Positions 13,639 to 20,476 of a DNA stretch of 25,736 nt are shown here, piece by piece. The DNA lies in IMG/VR virus record IMGVR_UViG_3300025128_000290, positions 1-25,736 of that record; one strand, given 5' to 3'. The notes under the pieces are model-generated. The model was given only the letters and a program-made list of their open reading frames with translations, ran no database searches and had not been told where the DNA came from. Source of the DNA: a virus. The position numbers and the translations under genes were made by a program. Position 1 is the stretch's first letter, and each line of letters begins with the position of its first letter.

Positions 13639-14323
13639 CATCATAAAAGGTATCAATCAGGCCATGAGTGCTGAGATAGATTCTATAACCTACGATAAAC
13701 CTCCCAGTGATAAGAACTCTAAAGTACTACAGAAGAATCCCAACCTGCTGACTGTGGACTGGGAGAATGTGTTACCGGAGCCACCTAAGAATAGCTCAGA
13801 CATAACTCGCAGAGAGCTTGAGCTTATTTCTGATATGACTAAAGAGCTTTCTCAAGAAGAGCATGACTTAATTATGGCTGTGGACGACGATCCCAACAAC
13901 GTGTTTATGTCGTTGCTAAAGAGAATTGGAAAACAGTTTCCGAAGGAGAAGTTTGATGAGTTTTTCTTCAGTCAGGTTGATCCAGTAATCACAAACTTAA
14001 AGTATAAGTATAAGAGGGCTAGACCTTTTCAGTTAGCTGAGAAATATGGAATAGATATTAAAGTCACCGAGACTGAAACACATCATACTCCAGCCTATCC
14101 ATCTGGACATACAGCGTATGCGGCTTTCGGAGGCTCTATGCTCGCAACTCTTTATCCAGAACACACATCAGAGTTTTACGAGCTTATAAACTTAGCTGGT
14201 AGAGCTAGAATTCTACAGGGCGTACACTATCCTTCAGACAACGATGCCTCTATGGTTATAGCATCTGTCCTGTATGAAGATTTGAAATATGAAATGTTTC
14301 CAGATATGAAAATTAGGGGGTGA
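13622..14323 (+). CDS. PAP2-type phosphatase, stop overlaps tmRNA
   Basis: A 233-residue phosphatase with all three PAP2 motifs: K127-x6-R134-P135 (in KYKYKRARP), PSGH (160-163) and R196-x5-H202-x2-S205-D206 (RILQGVHYPSD). The family hydrolyses phosphomonoesters or pyrophosphates through a vanadium-haloperoxidase-like active site. No membrane helices are seen, so it is soluble, and it lacks an obvious signal peptide; class A acid phosphatase-like. GGAGTATCAAT precedes ATG 13622. Its last 8 nt lie inside the tmRNA gene; the stop TGA is 14321-14323 while the mature tmRNA 5' end is G14316. Confidence 0.85.
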   Translation: MTSKDNIIKGINQAMSAEIDSITYDKPPSDKNSKVLQKNPNLLTVDWENVLPEPPKNSSDITRRELELISDMTKELSQEEHDLIMAVDDDPNNVFMSLLKRIGKQFPKEKFDEFFFSQVDPVITNLKYKYKRARPFQLAEKYGIDIKVTETETHHTPAYPSGHTAYAAFGGSMLATLYPEHTSEFYELINLAGRARILQGVHYPSDNDASMVIASVLYEDLKYEMFPDMKIRG

Positions 14324-14655
14324 ATAGGGTTCGACTGGTTGTTAAACTAATAATTGCATTGAGTAGTTGAACGAGTGGCTACTTAAAAAATCGTTCAAAC
14401 TTTTTTAAGTGTAGAAGAGAATTTCGCACTCGCCGCCTAGCGCGGCAGGGGTATCACAGCCCTGTAAACCAAATAGTGATGACGCAGATAACTCTGATAG
14501 AGTATATATACTTGAACTAAATATATATGATAACAATAATTTGTTTGACTCCGATAATCGGATAACTTTGTTTGTTGTGTGATTACAATAAACTAACAAT
14601 GTAGAAACTATTACAGAGGCAATACAGGACGGCGGTTCGATTCCGCCCACCTCCA
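14316..14655 (+). ncRNA. ssrA: tmRNA (one-piece), tag VEENFALAA
   Basis: This is a 340-nt transfer-messenger RNA, which releases ribosomes from stopless mRNA and adds a degradation tag. The 5' end has the hallmark AGGGTTCGACTGG after the acceptor strand GGGGGTG (14316-14322), which pairs with CACCTCC (14648-14654), including the G3-U wobble used by alanyl-tRNA synthetase. The T arm is GGCGG-TTCGATT-CCGCC (14631-14647). A perfect H-type pseudoknot follows: stem 1 TTGAACGA (14367-14374)/TCGTTCAA (14391-14398), stem 2 ACTTAAAAAA (14381-14390)/TTTTTTAAGT (14401-14410). The tag frame starts about 14411 (GTA, with T at -5 and A at -4) and encodes VEENFALAA, ending at TAG 14438-14440. Further hairpins lie at 14432-14464 and 14491-14503. 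CCA is not encoded. Confidence 0.95.
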
Positions 14656-14659
14656 CTTA
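14647..14659 (+). repeat. Direct repeat at tmRNA end, left copy
   Basis: CCACCTCCACTTA occurs here and again at 15158-15170. The left copy spans the last base of the T stem, the acceptor 3' strand, the discriminator and four following bases, and includes the A of the HNH start codon. The two copies bracket the HNH gene; the unit between repeat starts is 511 bp. Confidence 0.85.
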
Positions 14660-15075
14660 TGAATCAACTAAATCTTTTCCACGAAGACGATCATGAAGAC
14701 ACAGACGTAGACAAGTCTGGATACAAAACCTGTCTTAAATGTAAAGAGAAATTGCCAGAACATAGATTTTCTATAAGAGGCAATGAAGGTTTCAGAAGGA
14801 CAGACTGCAAAAGCTGTGTAAAGAAAAGAACTAAACAAGCCGAAAACCTAAAAAAGAAATATGGGAAAGCTCCAGAGGGTTATATTTGTCCGATATGCCA
14901 CAGGGAGCAAAATGAGTTTAGCAGAGCCTTTTCCTTAGATCATAATCATGACACTGGTGAATTTAGAGGATGGCTTTGCCACAACTGCAACACTGGATTA
15001 GGGTTACTTAAAGATAATATTGAAAGTTTACAAAGAGCGATTGACTACCTTTCAAAAGACACAGACACTAATTAG
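14659..15075 (+). CDS. Endonuclease VII-type HNH nuclease inserted at tmRNA
   Basis: A 138-residue HNH nuclease of the T4 endonuclease VII-like group, many members of which act as free-standing homing-type nucleases. There are two zinc clusters: C25/C28 with C50/C53, and C77/C80 with C107/C110. The catalytic beta-beta-alpha-metal motif is LDHNHDTGEFRGWLCHNC (93-110), followed by the family segment NTGLGLLKDN. The ATG starts 3 nt after the tmRNA discriminator base A14655 and there is no Shine-Dalgarno site; the preceding sequence is instead CCACCTCC. So the message might be leaderless after tmRNA 3' processing. The gene is bracketed by two tmRNA tails. Confidence 0.88.
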   Translation: MNQLNLFHEDDHEDTDVDKSGYKTCLKCKEKLPEHRFSIRGNEGFRRTDCKSCVKKRTKQAENLKKKYGKAPEGYICPICHREQNEFSRAFSLDHNHDTGEFRGWLCHNCNTGLGLLKDNIESLQRAIDYLSKDTDTN

Positions 15076-15102
15076 AAGAATGTCGTAGACAATAACAATT
15101 AT

Positions 15103-15166
15103 ACTAAACATGTAGAAGTTAATAATAATATTATGTGGCACGCGGGTTCAAATCCCGCCACCTCCA
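15103..15166 (+). pseudogene. Second copy of the tmRNA 3' tail
   Basis: From ACTAAACATGTAGAA (15103) to the discriminator A15166 the sequence lines up without gaps with the tmRNA 3' end (14592-14655). Including four following bases, 46 of 68 positions match by hand count. It has an intact T arm (GCGGG-TTCAAAT-CCCGC, 15142-15158) and the same acceptor strand CACCTCC (15159-15165). Its helix-2 strand pairs less well with the 5' part of the tmRNA (5 bp against 7 bp for the upstream tail). It has no 5' half of its own. It is most likely the displaced original end or a remnant, though it could still act as an alternative end. Confidence 0.82.
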
Positions 15167-15170
15167 CTTA
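15158..15170 (+). repeat. Direct repeat at tmRNA tail, right copy
   Basis: Exact second copy of CCACCTCCACTTA (left copy 14647-14659). The flanking bases differ at both sides, so the repeat is exactly 13 bp. The following 83 nt up to 15253 hold no gene: a T-rich run (CCTTTTTCTTTT) that may aid termination and a small hairpin GCTG-GAGC-CAGC at 15228-15239. Confidence 0.8.
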
Positions 15171-15253
15171 GTAATTATACTACCTTTTTCTTTTGTCCTG
15201 CCCGAACAAGTCTGATCATGGTATAGGGCTGGAGCCAGCTAAAACGAGCAAAA

Positions 15254-16078
15254 ATGAATTCACCAAACGAAAGTTATGTAATACTTGAGCCGAACGGAGG
15301 ATTGATGTGCAACAACCTACTCTCAGTTTCATTTCAAATTCTAATGGCGATGAGGTTTGGCAAGAATGTATCGTTCACAAAATACTCCACAGATGAAATA
15401 GGAGATCATGATGCAGGTTACGCCGGAGGAGAAAACGGAAGCTTTAATCATTTTATTGACTTTGGTAGACTAAAAATTGTAGACAGTCCACAAGAATATC
15501 CTGAGCAGCCCGATAACAAAAATCAAATACTAATAAAGTCATCAAACCTATTGGATATTTTTGCCATATGCCCAGTCACATCAGCCGATAAAGACTTTAG
15601 AATTCATCCTCATCAGTTCTTTCAAGAGTCAATAGCAGCGGAGCATATCAGAAACAATCGAGAAAAGATATTTCATAAATGGCTGATCGAAGATACAACA
15701 GAAGGCATATTTATACATTATAGACTTGGGGATATTGCTGGAGACGATAGAGCAGTCCACATTGAACATTTTGAAAAAGCTGTCACTAGTATTTCAAACT
15801 ACGAAAATTTACCGAAGTATATATCTTCAGACTCCCCAGATGATTCTCGCGTAAAAAAACTTTGCAACGACTACGGATTTTCTATACATCAGTCCTCAGC
15901 CATAGAAACAATTTTGTTTGGGTCTAGATTCACAAACAAGTTGATAAGTTTTGGAACTTTCAGTTGGTTTATTGGTATTCTTGGAAGTCAGAAGAATGTA
16001 ATCATTCCGAACAGAAACGACTATCCAGCGTGGCACGGCGATATATTTAGTTTTGATGATTGGCATGAACTTATATAA
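15254..16078 (+). CDS. Fucosyltransferase-like protein (GT11-type GT-B)
   Basis: A 274-residue protein with the pattern of alpha-1,2-fucosyltransferases and related GT-B enzymes that use GDP-fucose. The N-terminus NGGLMCNNLLSVSFQILMAM (14-33) matches the GGLGNQLFQ-type motif followed by a long helix; FIHYRLGD (153-160) is the HxRxGD-like motif; and the C-terminal FGSRFTNKLISFGTFSWFIG matches the signature near the donor site (SxSTFSWW-type). The match is degenerate (YRLGD for RRGD), so another donor sugar is possible. It is the first gene of the glycan cassette. The ribosome site is weak. Confidence 0.68.
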   Translation: MNSPNESYVILEPNGGLMCNNLLSVSFQILMAMRFGKNVSFTKYSTDEIGDHDAGYAGGENGSFNHFIDFGRLKIVDSPQEYPEQPDNKNQILIKSSNLLDIFAICPVTSADKDFRIHPHQFFQESIAAEHIRNNREKIFHKWLIEDTTEGIFIHYRLGDIAGDDRAVHIEHFEKAVTSISNYENLPKYISSDSPDDSRVKKLCNDYGFSIHQSSAIETILFGSRFTNKLISFGTFSWFIGILGSQKNVIIPNRNDYPAWHGDIFSFDDWHELI

Positions 16079-16143
16079 CTAACATGTGTTTTTTATTGCG
16101 CAGTTATATAAAATATCTAGTAACTGTTTTTTTTGAGGTGTTT

Positions 16144-17013
16144 ATGAAAGACGTTCAGGTTTTTATAATTGAAGACTCAACATCTGTTGAGCAATTTCCG
16201 CAACATGAAGGATATTCTCCAGCTCTAATCGGAATACAAAAGCAAGCAAAGACTCTTGGGGTAGACTGTGACATTGAACTGGTAAATGTCAATGAGCTAC
16301 CAACGAAGAGCGATTCTAGGATTACGTCTATATTCAAGCAGAACTGTCTAGTACATAACAATTACCTTCTGTCTTTGGTTTCTATAAACAACATATATCC
16401 AGAGTCAGCCATTATGTGCGGCTACATTGGAACACTTTTCTCTTCGTTCAACAAAGATTTTTTCGCCTCTAAGTTAGCGTCCTCTTTTAAGTCATATAAG
16501 TTACATTCTTTAGAAAACACTTTGTTATATGACTTAGCTTCTGAGCCTCACAATCTTCCGCCCGCATACAATATATCAATGAACTCTAGGCTATACAATA
16601 CTCTTGGGGGATACTCTTTTACACAAACGCCAAAGGGTGAGATTTTAGATAACAGAAAGTTTATTCTTTCACTTTCAAAAAAAGGTTCTGTGCTTTATTC
16701 TAATATGCTATCAACCATAAACATATTTTCTGCAAATGATATTTCTACTTCTAACATATGCAAATACTTTTATGAGCTTGGATTTACTGCCGCATCCACA
16801 ATAAAGGAGACTGAAAAGCCCCACTTTGAAAGATTTTGGAAGCAGTTTGTTGAGAGTCCAGAGTGTTTAGATCATAGAGTTCTTGGTAATCTAACATTCG
16901 ATCAAACAATACCAGAAGCAGAGAAAAAAGAATACGCCGAGAAGTTGGCTATGATTAGATGCTCTTACCAAGCTGGCTTGTTTGAGGGTCTTTCGGGCGT
17001 GAAAGTATTATGA
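16144..17013 (+). CDS. Unknown protein in the glycan cassette
   Basis: A 289-residue protein starting MKDVQVFIIEDSTSVEQF. ATG 16144 follows TTGAGGTGT; a longer frame from 16084 has no ribosome site. It lacks a signal peptide and membrane helices. The first 80 residues alternate strand and helix (VQVFIIED, DCDIELVNVN) in a Rossmann-like way. I do not recognise a family. It overlaps the following glycosyltransferase by 4 nt, so it is coupled and probably serves the same pathway, perhaps as a divergent glycosyltransferase. That is inference from context. Confidence 0.75.
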   Translation: MKDVQVFIIEDSTSVEQFPQHEGYSPALIGIQKQAKTLGVDCDIELVNVNELPTKSDSRITSIFKQNCLVHNNYLLSLVSINNIYPESAIMCGYIGTLFSSFNKDFFASKLASSFKSYKLHSLENTLLYDLASEPHNLPPAYNISMNSRLYNTLGGYSFTQTPKGEILDNRKFILSLSKKGSVLYSNMLSTINIFSANDISTSNICKYFYELGFTAASTIKETEKPHFERFWKQFVESPECLDHRVLGNLTFDQTIPEAEKKEYAEKLAMIRCSYQAGLFEGLSGVKVL

Positions 17014-17981
17014 TCTCTCTGGATTTATCAAAATGTTATGGATTTGAAAAACACAGAAGTGGATGGGGATATTGTATAAATTCCCTAAAGCCTTACCATT
17101 CAAAATCGGGTATATTTTTTGATGGTTTTCTAGAGCATAACTTCAGCTGGCATATAAGAAAATATATACACGAAGGTTTTGATAGCATACCTTATACATT
17201 TCCGTGGGTTGGTGTAATCCATAATCCTCCTAATCCACCAGACTGGTATGATGTTTACAATTCACCAAAGGCAATGTTTGATAGAGACGTTTTTCAGTAT
17301 TCGTTAAGGTTCTGCAAGGCTATAATATGCCTATCAGATTATTTGGCTAACTGGATAAGAGGTGTCTGTGACACTCCAGTAATATCCGTTAAACATCCAA
17401 CGCAAACCAACTGTAAGAAGTGGGAGCCTATGAGATTCATTAAGTCTGAGAGACCAAAAATATTGCAGGTTGGCTACTGGCTTAGGAGACCAGAATCAAT
17501 ATGCTCCTTAAAGTCACCCTATCCTTACTCAAAAAAATGGCTACCAAGCGAGAATGAATATTCTCTACAAATGCTTAACGCATACAACAAAACTGATACC
17601 AGATTTTTTGATGACCGACATAAGTGGGCCGGTGTAGAAATATTAGACTGGCTTCCTCATCAAGAATATGATGACATATTGACATCTGGAATTGTGTTTT
17701 TAGATCTTTACGATAGCTCAGCAAACAACGCTGTCATTGAGTGTATAGCTAGGAACACACCACTACTTGTAAACAAACATCCTGCGGTTGTGGAATACTG
17801 CGGAGAAGATTACCCTCTATACTTTGATGACCTAGATCACGCATCTAATATACTGCATGACAGAGAACTTATCATTAGCGCACATGAGTACTTCAAAAAC
17901 ATGGATAAGTCTTGGTTAAATGGTGGATACTTCGCCAATGATGTAGTAGCTAAGCTGGGAGAAGTAACAAATGGAAGATAA
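17010..17981 (+). CDS. Glycosyltransferase, GT-B fold
   Basis: A 323-residue protein of GT-B type. The N-terminal half has WVGVIHNPPNPPDW (residues 66-79) and CKAIICLSDYLANWIRGVC; the C-terminal donor half has KILQVGYWLRRPE (150-162), WLPHQEYDDILTSGIVFLDL and SANNAVIECIARNTPLLVNK (about 247-266), which is the nucleotide-sugar-binding helix region with the conserved Glu, as in GT1/GT4-like enzymes. The donor and acceptor are unknown. It overlaps both neighbours (4 nt upstream, 11 nt downstream). Confidence 0.8.
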   Translation: MISLDLSKCYGFEKHRSGWGYCINSLKPYHSKSGIFFDGFLEHNFSWHIRKYIHEGFDSIPYTFPWVGVIHNPPNPPDWYDVYNSPKAMFDRDVFQYSLRFCKAIICLSDYLANWIRGVCDTPVISVKHPTQTNCKKWEPMRFIKSERPKILQVGYWLRRPESICSLKSPYPYSKKWLPSENEYSLQMLNAYNKTDTRFFDDRHKWAGVEILDWLPHQEYDDILTSGIVFLDLYDSSANNAVIECIARNTPLLVNKHPAVVEYCGEDYPLYFDDLDHASNILHDRELIISAHEYFKNMDKSWLNGGYFANDVVAKLGEVTNGR

Positions 17982-19347
17982 AAAATATTATTGCACTAGA
18001 CCCTTTGAGTGGTTTGCCGTTCTCGACAATGGAGATGTTTCTCCGTGCTGCCCGCCTTGGATTGATGGTTATCGCATTGGAAATCTTTACGAACAGTCCG
18101 TAGATGAAGTATGGAATGGCGAAAAAGCTCAGGACTTCAGGCGGTCAATATTAGATGGGTCTTTTGAATACTGCAACAGTCTCTCATGTCCATTTCTACA
18201 GTCCAAGACAGATTCCGTTTTAACGCTACATCAAATTGAAGGCATCAATCCTTTAGTCCATGATGACATAAAGAACAAGAAAACGAAACTAGAACATGGC
18301 CCAAGAGTAATTAGTTGCGAATACGACAGATCGTGCAATTTGGCTTGCCCATCATGCAGAAGAGATTTAATAATGGTGTTCGGAGAAAAGCGAAATAAGA
18401 TTCTTGAACTTCAGGACAAGATCATATCAGAAGCTCTGCCTAGCGCTAAACACTTAACTGTAACAGGATCAGGAGATGCTTTTGCTAGTCCGATATTTAG
18501 AAAGTTACTCCAGCGACTATCCAAAGAAAACGCGCCAAACTTAAGTGACATTCTTATTCTAACAAACGGCTTACTTATTAAAAAATACTGGGAAACACTT
18601 AGTGAGTTCTCTAGGGAGAACATAAACTCTATTTCAATCTCTATCGACGCAGCAACAGAAGAAACGTACATTATCAATAGAAAAGGTGGTAAGTGGAATC
18701 AGCTATTAGAAAACTTGGAGTTCGTTCAAAAACTAAAACAATCAGACCAAGTAGACAGCTTTGCTATGAGTATGGTCGTGCAAGAGAATAACTTTATGGA
18801 AATTAAAGATTTCGTTCTCCTTGCAGAAAAATACGGTGCGGGTTTAGTTCAGCTCCAAATTATAGAGCCAGACTTTATAAGAGATTTAGGTTTTTCGGAC
18901 TATTTTACGGAGTGGGAAAAAAAGGCCATACAGGAAAAGACACACCCTCTACATCAAAAGTTCTTAGAGTTATTGAAAGACCCTTTCTTTGACAAGTACA
19001 TTAATAAATTTTCACATGAGATGAGATTGTCTAAAGAAAAAAGAGAGGAAGAAGTTTTATATATGAACATTGGCCCTCTATACGACCTAAGAGAAGGCAG
19101 GGATATTTCTCAAAGAGATGAAGTCTTGAAGGAAGCGAACATAATTCAGAAAAACTCTCATAAAAAAGATGTTTTTTTTGACGGCAACGTATACTATGTA
19201 AACAATGATGATATTATTTCCATTGACTACACAGATTTTGCTGTTCTCGATACAAAAGTGGTAGTTTTCTGGAACGGATCTTCTTGGGAAGAATGTAAAA
19301 ACAAAGAAAAACTGAGACTCATAGGGATGACAGATGAACAAACCTAG
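17971..19347 (+). CDS. Radical SAM protein with N-terminal SPASM-like cluster
   Basis: A 458-residue iron-sulfur enzyme. The radical SAM motif is C122-x3-C126-x2-C129 (SCNLACPSC), with TVTGSGDAF (163-171) and a later strand LILTNG (195-200) as expected of the core; ISIDAATEETY follows. In place of a C-terminal SPASM domain, a SPASM-like cysteine cluster lies at the N-terminus: C8 (YYCTRPFEW), C26-C27 (GDVSPCCPPW), C68 and C73, with GNLYEQSVDEVWNGEKAQ between, the family's typical run. SPASM proteins modify peptides or sugars by radical chemistry. The rest (residues 310-458) is unassigned. It overlaps the paralogue downstream by 14 nt. Confidence 0.88.
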   Translation: MEDKKYYCTRPFEWFAVLDNGDVSPCCPPWIDGYRIGNLYEQSVDEVWNGEKAQDFRRSILDGSFEYCNSLSCPFLQSKTDSVLTLHQIEGINPLVHDDIKNKKTKLEHGPRVISCEYDRSCNLACPSCRRDLIMVFGEKRNKILELQDKIISEALPSAKHLTVTGSGDAFASPIFRKLLQRLSKENAPNLSDILILTNGLLIKKYWETLSEFSRENINSISISIDAATEETYIINRKGGKWNQLLENLEFVQKLKQSDQVDSFAMSMVVQENNFMEIKDFVLLAEKYGAGLVQLQIIEPDFIRDLGFSDYFTEWEKKAIQEKTHPLHQKFLELLKDPFFDKYINKFSHEMRLSKEKREEEVLYMNIGPLYDLREGRDISQRDEVLKEANIIQKNSHKKDVFFDGNVYYVNNDDIISIDYTDFAVLDTKVVVFWNGSSWEECKNKEKLRLIGMTDEQT

Positions 19348-20476
19348 CAACCTTGACAATATAAATCAAGATGTCACCAGTTCAGATATTCCTGATTTTG
19401 ATACAACTGGATTCTTCTGCGCACAACCCTTTACTAACCTAGAAGTAAACACCCGAGGGGAAGTTAGGACATGCTGCGCATATTGGATGAACCAGACTTT
19501 AGGAAACATAACATTTGACGAAACAGAAAACGTCCTAAACTCAGACACGGCACAGGACATACGGAAGTCCATTCTTGACGGGAGCTTTTCTTACTGCAAC
19601 AAAAAAACTTGCCCCAGAATACAATCTATACCAAAAGGTGGCGACGGAATACTCCAGAGAATAGAAGACGTAGAAGACCAACATCTATTAGATATAATAA
19701 AAAACAAAGAAACGAAGATTGACTCCATAAAATATGTCAACTTCTTGTGGGATTTATCCTGCAACTTGAGATGCCCAAGCTGTAGAGTTTCCACAATATT
19801 GAATACCAAAGGAGAGGCATATGAGAACAGTCTACAAATACAAAATAAAATACTTGACTACGCCCTTCCCTTAGATAGCGACTTAATATTTAACATAACT
19901 GGATCGGGAGATCCTTTCTCTTCAAAAGTTTTTCGAGATTTTCTTACGAGCTTTGATGGTAATAAGCATCCTAACGTAGTTATCAACCTACAAACAAATG
20001 GTGTCATGTTTACTGAAAATATGTGGGAAAAAATGAGCTTATGTCACGATAATATAAGTACTGTTCTAATATCTATTGATGCCGCAACCGAAGAGACATA
20101 CAACAAGGTTAGGGTTGGAGGCAAGTGGGATATTCTAATGAAAAATATAGAGATGGTTGACGAACTTAGGAGGTGTGGTGAAATTGATCGACTTAGGCTC
20201 GACTTTGTTGTTCAGCGACAAAACTACACTGAAATGCCGCAAGCCGTAGAGCTTGCACAATCCTTACTTGGCGTGGACGGGATATATTTTGCGATCCTAA
20301 CAGATTGGGGAACTTGGAGTAGGGATGAATACAAGTGGCACGCCGTATGGATGAAAGAAAATTTAATGCACGAAGATTTTATTCGAGTGCTAAATAATGA
20401 TATTTTTGAAAGTAAAAAGGTAGACTTGGGTAATGTCCGCCACTACTATGAGTTGTCAAGAGGCAAAAATGATTAA
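19334..20476 (+). CDS. Radical SAM protein with N-terminal SPASM-like cluster, paralogue
   Basis: A 380-residue paralogue of the preceding gene with the same order: SPASM-like cysteines C29 (FFCAQPF), C47-C48 (EVRTCCAYW), C88, C93, and then the radical SAM motif C143-x3-C147-x2-C150 (LSCNLRCPSC), NITGSGDPFSS and VLISIDAATEETYNKVRVGG. It lacks the extra 80-residue C-terminus of its neighbour. Two such enzymes side by side suggest two steps, or a heterodimer, in one pathway. The substrate is unknown; the surrounding glycosyltransferases favour a sugar or glycoconjugate. The last 8 nt overlap the glycosyltransferase start. Confidence 0.88.
   Translation: MNKPSNLDNINQDVTSSDIPDFDTTGFFCAQPFTNLEVNTRGEVRTCCAYWMNQTLGNITFDETENVLNSDTAQDIRKSILDGSFSYCNKKTCPRIQSIPKGGDGILQRIEDVEDQHLLDIIKNKETKIDSIKYVNFLWDLSCNLRCPSCRVSTILNTKGEAYENSLQIQNKILDYALPLDSDLIFNITGSGDPFSSKVFRDFLTSFDGNKHPNVVINLQTNGVMFTENMWEKMSLCHDNISTVLISIDAATEETYNKVRVGGKWDILMKNIEMVDELRRCGEIDRLRLDFVVQRQNYTEMPQAVELAQSLLGVDGIYFAILTDWGTWSRDEYKWHAVWMKENLMHEDFIRVLNNDIFESKKVDLGNVRHYYELSRGKND

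Noticed and set aside
14484-14582. Longer open frame in the tmRNA beginning GCA and running 32 codons, considered as the tag.
   Set aside because: It lies beyond the tag VEENFALAA found directly after the pseudoknot, ends in no degron, and overlaps predicted hairpins.
14592-15166. Group I or II intron interrupting the tmRNA.
   Set aside because: The upstream tail already completes the T arm and acceptor stem, so nothing needs splicing, and no intron core motifs were seen. The second tail is a duplication, not a 3' exon.
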